DNA of 64,000 nucleotides. Origin: Triplophysa rosa (taxonomy: Eukaryota; Chordata; Actinopteri; Cypriniformes; Nemacheilidae). Position 1 is the stretch's first letter, and each line of letters starts with the position of its first letter. The notes beneath the pieces were generated by a model. It made no database searches. It was not told the DNA's origin and was given only the letters and a program-made list of their open reading frames with translations. Below, one piece after another: positions 1-13,502 of this stretch. The position numbers and the translations under genes were made by a program. Where the stretch lies: assembly GCF_024868665.1 (NCBI RefSeq), contig NC_079905.1, forward strand, positions 4,845,658 to 4,909,657, in the 5' to 3' direction.

Positions 1-254
1 TAAATCTAAGGAGTCCACAGAATGCGACTGTGAAGGTTCAGCTCAAAATTCACCACAGATCTTTTATTAAACTGTGTCCTACATGTCCATTTTTGCCTTT
101 GAGGAAAAACAGGCTGTTTTGGTGTTTGTCTCTTTAAATGCAAATGAGCTGCTGGTCTCCGCCCCCTTTCCAGCAGAACTGTGTGAGCCCGTGCTTCAGT
201 AACAACAAAACTGAAAAAAATGGTCATTAAACAAATGAGAAACACTGTCTCATC

Positions 255-560
255 TTTAAAAACCAAACACATTGTTTTGTACAAGTGAGAGTACATAAGA
301 CAAATGCGTTATTTGTTTAAAAACTCAGCACGCTCTCTTCCGAGTGAATGCACAAACGCGTTACGTCTTTATATCCGGCACATTGCTCTTATAAGTGAAA
401 GTTAACATGATAAACGCATCATATCTATAAAAACTGAAAACATGCTCTCTATGAGTGAATGCACAAACGCATTACGTCTTTACAACGTGCACATTGTTTT
501 TATAAGTGACAATGCACGAGACAAACGCGTCATATGTTTAAAAACTGAAAACATGACCCA
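255..560. repeat. 111-bp tandem repeat, about 2.7 copies
   Basis: The string CACATTG followed by a similar GT-rich stretch recurs at 268, 379 and 490, exactly 111 bp apart. The blocks TTTAAAAAC, AGTGAATGCACAAACGC and ACAAACGCGT recur in register. Copies are diverged by substitutions. No coding content was seen. Confidence 0.8.
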
Positions 561-3500
561 TCATGAATCCAACATTTTACTATGATTCTTTTGTGAAGCA
601 TCCCGGTTTAAAGTGACTTGACGTCTTCTGCTCATTCCGTTGAGAAATATAACTAATCCACAGCGTCTTCAGAGGCTCAGATGTCGGGAGTAAATGCAGA
701 CTTATGTTCAGTCTGGCATCCAACAACAAAGCACGTTTGTTTATAAAACATTCTTGTAGCTCACTGTAAGTAGTCCAGCGTGAAAACAATGGCGGACAGT
801 GTACAACTCGATGAGGGCGGAGACAGCAGAGTCCATCAGCAGTCATAGGCAGGGCTCAATTGAGGTTTATTGGGGATTTTAAAAAAATGAATGGGTGGAT
901 TTTTATCATTCTAGGGTGGTGTTCTACATTTAGATTTATAACCATCCGGATGAGACCCAGACATCTGGAAGATACATTCCCTGTGTCTATATTCCTTCAC
1001 ACTCACTCTCTCCTTTACTCTTACACACAAACACAAAGATGCTTGCAAAAACACACAACTGTAGTTTTCTTTACTTAAAGTGTTACATGAGATGGATACA
1101 TATATGTACCTAATCTGACACCTGACTTTTTAAACATTTCACAAAACACATTTCTTTTAGTTCCTGTACTCACAACTTCTCACAGGTCATAAGTGGGTTA
1201 AGATAGCTTTACTTAAAAGAGTATTTATCAGCAATTATAGGAAAACTCATTATAGAAATAAATTGAGCTCATATCTGCATGAAACTATGCAAATAAAAAA
1301 GGTCCTACTTTATCATTACAAGTTACAGGTGAAAAAACAAAGACGATAAACAAGCACAGATGATTAACGTGCATATAATTTGTCATTTATGCTCGATAAG
1401 CCTAAATACACGATGTATAAAAAGAAAAAAAAAACAGGTAATAACAAACCAAACAAGGCAAATAAGCGCCATCTAGTGGATAACACATGAAGCAGGGGCA
1501 TTGCTCTTTTAAAGCTCTCCTCTGAGCTAAGAACTTATTTTTAAATCAACACCATACATCTCACCATCAGATCCACATAAATTCTTTCAATATGTCAATA
1601 TAAACAACACAATGACTCAATCTGATCTGCATTTGAACAAGGAATAATATTAGAAAGGACAGATGCAATATGTCAACAATGTTTCACATCAACAAACGCT
1701 TAGCTGTTACACATGCATAGTTTATATGCAGCAGACAGTATACAGCTTGCAATATTTCACTAGTATTTACATACTATTAAGTTAAACCATCCATAAACCA
1801 TAAACTATGCTATTCTGAGAACATAATTGTAAGCTACGCTAATGGACCCACATGGGAGATCTCATTGCTGAAATGTTGATTTTTTTCAAGAGACTTTTTA
1901 TTTAAGTATCAATTTCTGTCTCAGAAATGTCTTAAAAAATAAAATAAAGATAAATAAAAATAGATGCAAATGAGACATGCATTATCAAACCTATGAGAGA
2001 ATCTGATGTGAAATGTTACAGTTCACACTGAAATTTAAAGACTCGAGTCTCCATTGGCTCTCTATTTAATCTCATTACAGTCTTTGGAGAAAACACTACA
2101 GTGATCTTTGTATTTATTATGTGCTGGGAATGAACTGATTCTACAGTATATCATGGCTTTAGCTTTACATCTCTGCTAAAACCACAGGGATTTAAGCGTT
2201 TCTCTGCAGTTTATTAATTTTCTGATCCCTGTATCATAACACACGCATCTATATTTGTTTTTATTGCTATTGGCAGTTTGAAGTTTTATTGAATTAAAGT
2301 GCTCGCTTTCACCTTTGGAACGGAACCATGTGGATGATAGGTTTATCATGCATCTCTCTTTCACATAACATATGTCTCTTTCATTCCGTGCGTCTATCCA
2401 GTTACTTTCACCCGTTCCCACAGTACATGTAATCCCTCGCTTTCTCTATGTCCCCCCTCCCTCCCCTGTCCGATTCAATTCTGACAAGTTTGTACATCGC
2501 CGACCCCCCCATTCACCCTAGACTGGAGCTACCCCCTTTCTACCCGAGCTTGTAACACAAGCCGGGGTGCTAATAATAGTTTTGGTGTGACCCAATGTTC
2601 ACAGCCACACTTCTCTACACCTCTCTCTCTCTGTGTGTGTGGATCTTTCTTCCTTCCAATTTGCTCATCTGTCTCTCAAGGACTCAACGTTGGAAATACA
2701 TAACCAGGCGACCAACTCTCACACTAACTGGCATTGGACAGCTATCAATAAACGTAGTGCTAAGGCAAAGCATGTTGATCTCAATCTAAGATACATTTCT
2801 ATAAAAATAACGACACATGTGCAAATAAAAATAATCAAATAAATAGACAAAGACAATACTATCAGAAAGTTACTATTGTGCCGTTCCCAACCTGTCATTT
2901 ACATTAGAAGTGGTTTTACAGTATAGATGTGCTGATGTGCTTCAGGCACGTATGTGAAGGCTGTTTAGGCGATTGTTATGCTGTCGTCATGTGATGTTAT
3001 GCAAAGTCATATGTAATTCTGCTGAAGGTCTTCTAAAATAGACATTCTTCCAATGCTAGGATGACCACATTTGTCAGCATATCCTGACATGCCTGGCCAT
3101 TATGCTAAAGCTCTTTCTCTGAGCTGCTATGCCAGAATACTTGTTGGTCACAACTGTGTAGTGAGGTTCTTAAAAATAAACTACTAAATTGACTAATAAT
3201 AAAATAAAGAATGACGTGGAAATATGCAACACGTTCATATGTAGTGTGAGACCCAAGGTGACAATATAAACAATAAATTATCACAAAAGCATGCTGGATC
3301 ATCAATAACTGTCTTTTGTAAATAAAGTAACTAAATGCACTTTGGGTAACCGATAACCCCACACTACATGTTATTTGGAAATACATTTCCACACGCGTTC
3401 TAAATCACTACATGCTGTTTAATAAATGACCCTGTGATATCACTATATGATTTGCAATGAATTACCTCATCTGATTACATAAGAAATGAATGTCACCTTG

Positions 3501-3753
3501 ATAATCTCTGTCATTAAGATGTATCACCACTTCTCTCAAACATTCAGCCTTGCCTTCGTACCTCCAGTCAGTCAAAACAGATGTGCTGGATCTAATGGAG
3601 CATACTGATGGTCCCTAATGACAGGTTGAGAGATTATTACACTTTTATTATGTGTGCCCACTTGTGCAACAATTTGGGATTTGATTTTTGGAATGAAGAC
3701 AAACAAAACATCTAACTTTAAGTCAAACATTTAGCACAGGGCTTGGAATCTGT
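561..3753. other. No gene recognised
   Basis: AT-rich unique-looking sequence with pyrimidine-rich stretches near 2440-2560. Only short chance reading frames occur. It may be 3' UTR or intergenic sequence of a gene left of the window; I see nothing that decides. A CTCF-like motif at 1466-1479 is listed separately. Confidence 0.5.
1466..1479 (-). promoter_or_regulatory. Candidate CTCF motif
   Basis: Minus strand reads CCACTAGATGGCGC, a good match to the CTCF core as I remember it. Motif match only; no occupancy evidence. Confidence 0.35.
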
Positions 3754-4322
3754 GGCCGGATTCACGAAACTATTCTTAAGACAAAATATAAGAATGTTCT
3801 TAAAGTCCCCGTGAACCGGAAGTTGCGATCGCTACTACTTCCGTATTCTGACACATTTCCGAGTGAAAAGGAATTTCAAAGGAGAAAATGTGTGGGCGTG
3901 CTTGCGCTTTTCACTGCCATTGATTGGATGTGTAAAAACAGCTGTTGCATTGATTTTGAAATGAAACTGGCAGCAGACTGACAGTTGAAGGGGAGGAGCT
4001 AACGGATGCTCCGGCCAAGCCGTCTAATTTGATTTTATTAGACATAAAGTAGCAATACATCAGCATCACACTCTTGTCAAGGATAACACAAAAAAGTTAC
4101 AACAATTTATTTCAATTGTGGTCTATAATTTTCCATAATTTACGTCATTTCAGATGGACAGTCATTTCAGGGGGAAGTGCATTTTCAGATTTTAACTGAA
4201 GATTATGAGGGTACATGAATTTTAAAAGGAAAGCTATTTACTATAAACCCTGCAATATTTCATGTAAAAATACGAATTGTCATTTTTAGAATTTTCTTAA
4301 GAATGTTTTGTGAATCCGGCCC
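3754..4322. mobile_element. MITE with GGCCGGATTCAC terminal inverted repeats
   Basis: The left end reads GGCCGGATTCACGAAAC and the right end is its imperfect inverted complement, ending TGAATCCGGCC. The TIR extends about 27 bp through CTTAAG. There is no transposase frame. The interior from about 3800 looks like a second repeat. Confidence 0.75.
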
Positions 4323-5459
4323 CTGATTATGTGTTTTGTCAACCTTGAAATTGGATGAATGCAGACTATATGATGCGATTTGGGATTTATGATTCATAAT
4401 AATGATGTGTGATGTTAACAGATGAATAAGCCTTGCCTTGAATAATCCAAAACATAGCCAGGAGTCATTAAACTTTTACCTTTTTTTTTAGTTAAAACAT
4501 TAAAATACGTTTGTTTGATGGCTTTAACACCAATACTGGGGACAGTGGTCTTATAGGGGAGAGTGCATTAAAATAATTTTCAAATTTACAGACGTTACAC
4601 TGAAGGAAACAAATCCAAAATACACAATGCACAAACTCTACTTTTCACCACCTAGAACACTTGGAATACATTCTTTTTTTATAATACAATGATTGTTGTG
4701 GTTTCTATATAGCATTTTGTTTTATATATAGCAAGTGTTTAAGGGGACAAAAACATCCTCAAAGCGCAGAATCACTCATTGTAATAATCTCTTGTAATAT
4801 CAGAACTGTGAATCAGAACTCACATAAGAGAAACACACACGTCATGCAGAGATTGAGCAACACCAGAAGATTTAAATGGCAGAAGCAATTCAAAAGAGAA
4901 CGCAGACAGAAGAATAAATAGCAGAAGAAAAGGTGAGTGTGACTGACCAGGGTTTGCTGATATCTCAGAGCCTTCCTTTGCGACGCATCTGCGGCCATTG
5001 ACACACTGTCACTTACCCAAAAATAAACCGCCTGTCTGGTTTAGCATTCCCACCCTGGGGTGGCACGGACTGAGGGCACATACACAGTACACACACAAGT
5101 TCTCTCAATATCCCTCTCTCTCACTCTCTCTTACACACACGGCTTTCCTGGCTTCACGCACACATAGGCATCTCTCTCTCTCACACACCTTCTCATGTGG
5201 TGCAACACAGCAGTCTCGTTGCCCAATTAAGTTCTGTGTGTGTGTGGACCTGTTTGTGTATGTGCTTTGGGCACGTACATGTGTTTCTGCTTTTGTGTGT
5301 GTTTGGGTGTAAGAGGGGATTGAAACAAGGTTGTGAATTACAAAGAGAACAGTAGATTCCAATCTAAACCCAGTCCCACTTCATTAGTGGGGCCGACTTA
5401 GTGGTCCATCTGGTCGCCCCTGGCAACTCACTAAGACTTTGATCACATGTGGTCGGTTG
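4323..5459. other. Intergenic, simple-sequence rich
   Basis: No gene recognised. 5090-5310 is dominated by CT and CA/GT dinucleotide tracts whose translations (Ser/Leu/His-rich) are not credible proteins. Confidence 0.5.
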
Positions 5460-5660
5460 CATAAACTGCTTAGACTAGTCTTACAAGTTAGTCATCCAAT
5501 TTTTTTCTTAAATACTGGTCATAACCTCTTTAGGTCAGTCACATATAAATGTAGATTGGTCTAATTAAAATCTAAAAAGTAAGACTTATTAGTCCTAACT
5601 AATTGCTACTCAGTGAGACTAGTTGTTAAGACACAGTCTTAACCTAGCTGGCCCCTGTTA
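5457..5660. mobile_element. Possible MITE (GGTTGCATAAAC type)
   Basis: Starts near GGTTGCATAAACTGC and carries several GACTAGT/AAGACT inverted motifs, ending near CAGTCTTAACCTAGC. The terminal repeats are imperfect, so boundaries are approximate. Confidence 0.35.
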
Positions 5661-5859
5661 ATTTGGAAGGGGGACAGCAGCAGGAACTCCCCGGTCCCCC
5701 GTGAAACACGATGAGGGGAGGGCAGGGAGGACCAAACCAACTGCGACCCTCTCCGGATTACCCTTTTCATCAGAACATCAGAGATGTTGAACAGTATGTT
5801 GAGCAACATACTCCTGATGACACAAAGAGAATGGATAAGGTTAAAGGGATAGGCTTAGC

Positions 5860-6903
5860 CTACATACAGTGCCGATCCTAGGCCCTATGCAAACCTTTGT
5901 GAGGGGCCCTTATCATAATAATTAAAATTAGATAAGTATAACTGTAAACTATAAGAAATAAAAATAAATTAACACACTTAAATGAATAAAAATTGAAAGA
6001 CAAAAAAACTTAAACTGACAGTAAGAACAATTAAGTATAGAACAATTTTTTGACAGTAAGAACAAAAAAGTATAAAATGAAATTCACATTTTTATTCACA
6101 TGTAAATAATCATTTACCTAAAGTAACACATGGCTCTGGAACCATCTAGCTTTTTACCAATCAAATGAGTGATTAACAAAAATAAAGCATGATAATATAG
6201 TTTACTCAAGAAAGCTAAGCATACGAAAACACATCAATTATTCTTAAATGTGATGACACAAAAATTACATATTTTGCATGGGCAACCGAAATACAGTGGT
6301 GTGCATTATACTGAGACTATACGGCTGGTTTTGTGACTGTAAGTCATTCCTTGTAAATGATATTTAAGTTAGAATATTGATGTGTATGTAACTTTGGAGA
6401 CTGTCCCTAAACTCAGGACTATCGAACGTCCACAGTCAAACCAACTATATGCCAGTGGACAAATACCGAATTTGTAAATCTGTACTTGCATAATTAGGCA
6501 AAACTAAATAAGACTTTGAAATAGTACAAAAACACATGACTTCTTGCTCTTTTGCAACGCTCCCATTGCCTTCTCCGCCCCGCTGTCGGTTCCATAATGC
6601 AACACGTGAGCGTCAAGTGCAGCTCTCATACAAATGAATTGAAAACGCTCGCTCTGCTCCGCGCCAGTGGAAACGCACCGTTAAAGGGAATGAGAGATGA
6701 GACTCTGATTGGTTGATTGTACGTTACGCCCAAAAAACACCCATTACTCATTAAGAGAATCGGGACAATCCGTTTAGACCATGCGCTCGGGCGCGCCGAC
6801 AGTTTTCCCGTCGTTAAATTAGCAAAGGTGGATTAGGACACGCCCTGAGTGCACCTGCGCAGTGCGCTTTAAACCATGCGCTTAGATCGTGAAAATAGGG
6901 CCC
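5860..6903. mobile_element. Degenerate DNA transposon or repeat cluster ending in TAGGGCCC
   Basis: The right part (6540-6903) is more GC-rich than its surroundings and ends GATCGTGAAAATAGGGCCC, an end type I associate with fish DNA transposon relics. The left part is AT-rich. A GGCCCTAT-like string near 5880 could be the other end. No transposase was found. Confidence 0.3.
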
Positions 6904-6975
6904 ATAGTGTTTTTGATTCGATACTCAAGGAGGCCCCCTGGTGGTGCGTAGTTTGCGTAGGAAGGATCGGCTCTG

Positions 6976-7212
6976 CCCTTACGAAAATTTACCATGGTTT
7001 TACTACAGTTAAAAAAAAACATGGTTACTATAGTGAAACAATGGTTATCACAAAATAACCATGGTTTTGAAAACCATGTTTTTTGTAAAAACCATAGTAA
7101 ACGATGGTTACTGTAGTAAAACCATGGTTTTGCCCTAAGTAATCAATGCACCAAAAAACATGGTTACTACACTTGTACCACAAAAAAAAAACATGGTTAA
7201 TTTTCGTAAGGG
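6976..7212. mobile_element. Fold-back MITE with CCCTTACGAAAATT ends
   Basis: The ends are inverted copies: CCCTTACGAAAATTTACC at left and its complement ending TTTTCGTAAGGG at right. The interior is a series of ACCATGGTT palindromes, so a single strand would fold into long hairpins. There is no coding content. Confidence 0.8.
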
Positions 7213-8841
7213 TGCCTACATAAAATATGTGTATACCAATGATTAAAAATTTACTTCTATAACAGTTTGTAACTGCACGCACACAGTCCTGAATATAAGC
7301 GTTACATCAATATTACTTATAAGCTTATTACATCAATATAAAGTAAAGAAATGGCAAATTAGTAATATTTCATTCTTTTTTTATAACACATATATTTGTC
7401 TTACCATCAACATCTAAAATTTCCTTTGTGCCATTTTCCTGGTTCGCGTCCAAACACCTCGGATTTATTGATATTTCCCACTTCAAAGATTGGAAATATC
7501 CTTAATGTCGAGAACGAGTAGCCGACAGCGCTAGTGATCTGTTGTCTTGTCTGTTCGTGTGTTTCGTGATAACATAGATGGAATGCAGATGTGATGTATA
7601 AGTTGCGGAAGACAGAGCAAAAAGGAGGTCTAAAAGACGAAATTATCAACGGAAATGATGTTGGGCTATTTGAATCAGGTGAGGGCGGAGCTTAAAGAAA
7701 CAGCTGTAGGATGTGGGTGTGGCAGCAAGAACGCAAATAGCTTGCTTACAGAGGAGCTGGTAGATCAGAAGCACGTATGGAGTCAATAGAGCACAGAGCA
7801 GATGAAACTCTTGGTACAGCAATATACAGCATGGGGAAACACATGTCGCTTTCAAATAGGAGATTACCACAGAACAACCAGTGAAAAGGAATACACAGAT
7901 ATGAGAAATACTTTCATCACTTCTCCATAGAGAGGATGACATGTAAGTTCATTTGCTGAATTTGAAACATGTATTTTAAGCACAGTTAAAAATTCAGGAA
8001 GGTACAGTATACACAACTATGTCACAACTATGCTTTAGCCTATACAAACCATTCATTCATTGAATTTAAAATATTTGACAATTCTATAATTACAAATACT
8101 ACATTGTGCTTTTTTTTGGTTGGCTTAATTTCAATGCAGAGATCAAACAGAGGATCAGTAACTGAGGTTGCTATTACATTGAGGCCAAATTGGTGTTTGT
8201 GTGTTGGGTGTGTATCGGGTGTGAGAGGATGATGTCCAGGCGTCATAATGCAGAAGAACTGGTTGAGTCACATTCTTTCTGTGTATTTTTGCCTCAAAAA
8301 CAATTGGAAGTGCATTCAAACCGAAAGAATGTGCTGACAAAGACCAATCAGCTGTGGGAGTAGTTCAGGTGTTAAAGGTGTAAAGTCAACAGTGTTTTTA
8401 TGTGCAGTAATATTGCAGAATACGAGAATGTTTTTCACATCCCAGATGATTAGATGATCCCAGATGTTCTTGATAAGTACATTATAGTATAAACTGTCAA
8501 ATACTGTGTAACTGGAAAAAAATCCAAAATTTTGTTTACAACAGTTTATGAGGCAGACAAGGGGAGCAGGACGGTCAGTTTACGAGACAGTTAAACATTT
8601 ATGATGGACTTTTAAATGCATTGTTAAAACATGTATTCCAATCAATATTCCCATCAACAATGTACATTCCATACTCCCTACATGTACAGACATCCACATC
8701 TCATAAACCATACCAGCACTGCAGTGTAAAGATTAAATATCAAGTTACAATTTAGTGTTTAGTTTATAAGTTGCTGTGTCTTGTTGGAGATCTCTGTTAC
8801 TGTTCATGAGACATTTACAAAATCTTTTTTTTCCCAACAGT
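7213..8841. other. Upstream of styk1; no exon identified
   Basis: It should contain or precede the styk1 non-coding first exon and promoter, but no convincing donor or CpG cluster stood out. Short frames here are not supported by any recognisable motif. Confidence 0.4.
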
Positions 8842-11800
8842 ATGTCTAATTCATCTAACCTAACGTATCCATGTATACCAGGCAACACTCTCTGTGGTAA
8901 GTGCTTTCCTGCGTTTAAAAATCTTCATTCAACGTATTTTATTTTCAAAAATTTTGAAGGATTTCTTTAAACAATAATTATCTCTCTTGTCATTTTAATA
9001 GTCAACTATTAATAGAACTATCTTTTCAGACATGTGCATGTGGGCGACTTTAGAGAGGAATTCACGTGTAGCGAGCAGTCATGAAAAGTTTTCATTTGAT
9101 GAGCTCACTTACAAATGTTGCACAGATCTTTGATGTTATGAAGATGCATTTCTACAAACCTTGTTACTAAAAGTCACATTCTGTATCAGAGCCAATTCAC
9201 AGTATTCTAGGAACAAGGTCACCTGACCCAAAGGAATGCATTATAATAGATTAGGAAAAGATTACCATGAAGCATTTGATTATTATTGTTCTTTGAGGGA
9301 GCTTTTTTCAACAACTTTTTTGAACCAATTAGATTACACAACAATCATTAACAGCTAAATTAGAATATATCTTATATAACCAATAAACACCCAATGTGCA
9401 TTTATCTGTAGAACATACAATTAAAACTCTACATTAAATTATTGGCACATGTAGGCCCGGTTTCATAGACAAGCCTTAGCCTAAGTCAGGACTATGCCGT
9501 AGTTAATGTAGGCTATTTAAGTCGCTTTTATTAAAATGCCTTAGAAACAACATTACCGATGTGCATCTTGAGACAAAACAATGGCACTGACATATTTTAA
9601 GATATGTCAGGGCAAGATATTTTTAGTTAAGACAGCTCAAAATTCCTTTTAGTCTGGGACTAGCCTTAAGCCTTGTCTGTGAAACCGGGGCGTAGTGTCT
9701 TATAACTCATTTAAAAGTGTGTTCAGGCACCTTTCTAATGTTCTTTCCTCCTCTTTCTTTCTTGCAGAAGTGCTTGTGTTTGAAGTAGAGTTGATCGTTG
9801 TTCCAGTCCTGTTTCTTGCAGCTTTTCTTGCTGTACTGATAGTCTTGCTCGTGCTCAAATTCTCCCATAAGCCATCACAGTCTTATCGACCACAGAAATT
9901 TGAAAAGCATGACACAAACCACCATAATAACACAAACAGACATCGTAACAGCACCAGACAGCACCTGCAAGGCATTGATGGTAAATAAACTGTTTATTTT
10001 GGCTGCACACTACATACTTTCTTAGTGTATGAATGATGTTTATTAATATTGTGTTATTTATTAATTAAAGTATTTATGTAAAGATCTTAAAATAATCAAA
10101 CGTCTCTCTCTATTTATAGAACAACAGTCTTTTAAACACTTAATTTTTTTCGTGATTTTTTACAAAAACAGCACCACCAGAGTTCAACCCAATGGAGCAT
10201 GAAATTATCCCAATGACAGCTCAAAGTCACAAAGACATGCAGAATTGCACATCTGCAGTACCTGAGACCTCCACAGAGAGGCGTCGTGACATCTTTCAGC
10301 TGATCACTCCACTGCCACTTGCATTCTCTGTAAAACATCACAAGCCTTTTACTTTGTACAGAGCTGTCATGGACAGACAGCCTGTCATCTTACGAGTGCT
10401 TAAAGGTACGTTTGAGAGAGTGCCATAGACTGTGGTGTTTTATAGAGATACAACTTTTGGAGAACTAAAGAGAATTTCGTTGAAAATATGTCAGATTGGA
10501 GTAATTAAATTAAAGTAATTAAATACAAAATATGAATCATTTATAATAATTAACATAAACATTTTAATTTATAAAAATAACATTAACAATTAAAATAAAA
10601 TGCATTCAAATTGGCAATACATAAAAGCTAAACTATATACTAGGCCTATACATAAACTGAAAAATATTCATTCTTGCCCCATTTTCCCCATGTAGAATCA
10701 GATGATGCCAACGATCGTCAGTTTTTTCTGGACTTTGCCTGCTTCCTGACAGAGCTTGGCCCTCATCCATCTTTGCCCAGACTGCTGGGGCAGGTGACTG
10801 CTGAGATGCCCCAGATGATTGTGCTGGAGGAGCTGGAACACAAAGACCTGTTGAGCTTCCTGTGGAGGTGCAGACAGGTATGGACCAATGCTCATTTTCC
10901 AGTCTTAAGCCCAAACGGCTTCCCAAAATGTTATGGTATCCATTACAAATACCATAATAAACCACCAACTGTTTACTATTATGTAGTATGTTTTAGGCCT
11001 CATTGCAGTAGGATGATCTATTGGTTTTACTGCACCAGATAACATGGCACCAACACGTTACCAGCAGGCACACAGGACCAATATAGTTTCCATTAAGACC
11101 CAGTACAATTCCCTTTATAACCGTTAAATCCATTTGAATTTCTGTGATGCTTTCAATTGTTTTTCAGCAAGGTTATTGTATTGTCATGTTCCTTGTATCA
11201 ATAGCCTTTATAACATTATACTTTAGGTTTTTTTTGTACATTAGTGAGTGTTCTTGGAAGAATGACATAAGTGGCAGAAACTAGGAAAATCTTCATTTAT
11301 TCTTTTACAGGACCACCCGGGTCAAGCAGCACCATGTGACCTGACTGAAAGACGAATCTTTACCATGGGTGCTCAGATTGGATCTGCTCTGGTCAGATAA
11401 TAGATTTGTTTACAAGATAATCAAAATTACAGAATAAGATTGACAGTTGTATGTGAGACACTCCTAAAATAAATACAAAAACAACTGCATTTAAGAAACG
11501 TTTAATGACCCGAGCAATGCTTTTAACTGCCTATATTGACATCTAATTAAATCATATGATGTTTTTTACCTTGTTTAATAACTCTGGTTAACTCTTCATT
11601 TGATTTACAAAATACATGAACTTGTTTCTTGTTGTAACACAAACTTTTCCCACTCATAGGAGTATCTACATAGTAAAGACTACATCCATGGCAAGGTCAG
11701 AGCTCGAAGCATCCTGGTTGATCGGGACCTGTCAGTCAAGCTGTGGGGGTTGGCTCCAGCATTTCGGATGGCGACAGATGAGGGATCTCCACTGGATGGT

Positions 11801-12495
11801 GTGGAAGAGATAGAAATCAGGAAGTGGCAAGCTCCAGAGGTGTTGGCACGGAAACCTCTGTCGCAAAGCAGTGACATGTGAGTGGAGTGTGGTTAAATGT
11901 ATCTTTCGAATGATTTTTTGACCTGTGATCTTCATGTTGTGTTTTGTCTTTCAATCCTTTGCAGATGGTCGTTTGGCATTTTGCTGTATGAAATAGTCAC
12001 GTTAGGTACGTCTGTTCACGTTTTTTATAATTATTGTGTCTATTGTTAAAGGGAAAAAATATATAACTGAATTGTCTAAAGGACGTAATGTCTCTGATCT
12101 CAGGAGAGGCTCCATTTCCCAAAGTTATGGCGAGTGAACTTCTGCAGTATTTACAAAGAGGAAATAAATTGAAAAAAACACCAAACTGCTCTAAAACACT
12201 GTAGGTGTACCTACACACACACACACACACACAAATACATAAATACTAAAAACCCATATAATAAAAGAGGAAATCTCTCGTTAATGTTTATTTCTCCAGA
12301 TATTCTATTATCGAGAGCTGCTGTCAGTGGAGACCAAACGAACGACCCTCACTGGCTGAGCTGGTTCGAAAGCTCCAATCAGCCGAGAGAAGAGCAAATG
12401 ATCAGACAGTGATACGAGTGTCAGAGCCGCTGGACATAAAGAAATACATGGAGGAAGTGGGCTATGCAGATTCAGTCAGCTATGCTGGTCTCTAA
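8842..12495 (+). CDS. styk1: STYK1-like membrane tyrosine-kinase-like protein (probable pseudokinase)
   Basis: Nine coding exons: 8842-8896, 9768-9980, 10172-10405, 10696-10877, 11311-11391, 11660-11877, 11965-12005, 12104-12200 and 12300-12495. All have GT-AG borders and compatible phases, giving 438 aa (human STYK1 is about 422). Residues 1-18 are a short extracellular part. A single hydrophobic segment follows at about residues 25-47, then a His/Asn-rich juxtamembrane stretch, then a kinase-like domain to the C-terminus. Kinase landmarks are recognisable: EYLHSKDYIHGKVRARSIL (catalytic-loop position), APEVL, and [21 protein letters not shown]. The expected beta3 Lys, HRD Asp and DFG are replaced by VILR, HGK and LWG, so catalysis looks unlikely. 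STYK1/NOK of mammals is tied to growth signalling and autophagy; that role is family knowledge only. The ATG lies one base after a strong splice acceptor, so a non-coding 5' exon must exist upstream and was not located. It converges with slc2a3. Confidence 0.93.
9455..9691. mobile_element. MITE with GCCCGGTTTCA ends in styk1 intron 1
   Basis: About 40-bp terminal inverted repeats: GCCCGGTTTCATAGACAAGC at left, complement of AGCCTTGTCTGTGAAACCGG at right. The interior carries AGATATGTCAG-type palindromes. GTAG flanks both sides and could be a 4-bp target duplication. It lies wholly inside the first coding intron. Confidence 0.85.
12213..12233 (+). repeat. (CA)n microsatellite
   Basis: About ten CA units in a styk1 intron, 13 bp after the 12200 donor. 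Confidence 0.9.
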
Positions 12496-13218
12496 TTCTT
12501 TGTTTGTTATTGAAGAATCATTGATCATCCAAAGAACAGCACTATGCTATATTTATACATGACCATCGCAATTAAGGTTTCATGCTAGTGCATTTAAAGA
12601 GTTGAAAGCAGACGGCAGCCGGTGCATTGGAGGTCTGGTGCATTATGGCTTGTGCTAGCTGGGTTCAGGTTTGAAAGAGCACAAGCATAATTATTAACAG
12701 AATTTTAATTAAAAAGAATTAAGAAAACCAAAGTGATGAAAAATAGTCGTATGAAAATATGTATGCATGAATCATGTGTTTAAATACGTGTATGACAAAT
12801 TGAAGGGTTTTTTGTGTGGCTTTTATCCATTGCACAGTGGAGGCAGACAGGAACATGAGGGTAAGAGACGGGGTGTGGAATCGGGATATGACCCGGGTCC
12901 CCGTTCACCAACAGCCCATGTAGACAGTATGTGTCTGGAGCGCTAACCAATGGGCTTTAAAAATATAGTTAAAAAAATGTCACATAAATGAGATGAGTGG
13001 AGTTGACAGCATATACAGTATATGTCATACATAAATATGTCAAGTGCACTTTGAAGTAAAACTTGTTTTATTGACTCAAATACAAAACAAGCAATAACAC
13101 AATATGGATTTTTTTAAGATAAGTATTTATATTTTAAGTATTTATTATTTATGTAAACTGATTTTTGCACCATCAGTTTTTTTGGTGCTGCACATCATTC
13201 TTGTAAATGTATTTGGAA

Positions 13219-13243
13219 AATAAACCAAAGTTATCACAATAAA
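13219..13243 (+). terminator. styk1 poly(A) signals
   Basis: Two AATAAA hexamers at 13219-13224 and 13238-13243, about 730 bp after the styk1 stop, are the likely end of its 3' UTR. The assignment rests on position only. Confidence 0.5.
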
Positions 13244-13502
13244 TAAATGAACTATATCAAAACGTTTCATGTTCATGGTTAAAATTCATCTAGCTCGAGT
13301 TTCTCTTCATCTAGGTATAAATCATTCGCCTTTTACTAAAGATTTCTGTGGAGGGGGACCACTGTGAGTTTGTTGTATTTTTCGGGGCTCTGCTTAGATC
13401 AGAAAAAAAATCAATTAACCAGAATAAAAAAAGACTTGAAATTCATCTATTAACCAGAATTAAAAATGAAAAAACAACAGAGACATGAGATATTTTAGAC
13501 TA

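Noticed and set aside
5105..5362. Frames within the CT/CA-rich tract
   Set aside because: Translations of microsatellite sequence (Thr/His and Glu/Arg runs); no codon bias or motif.
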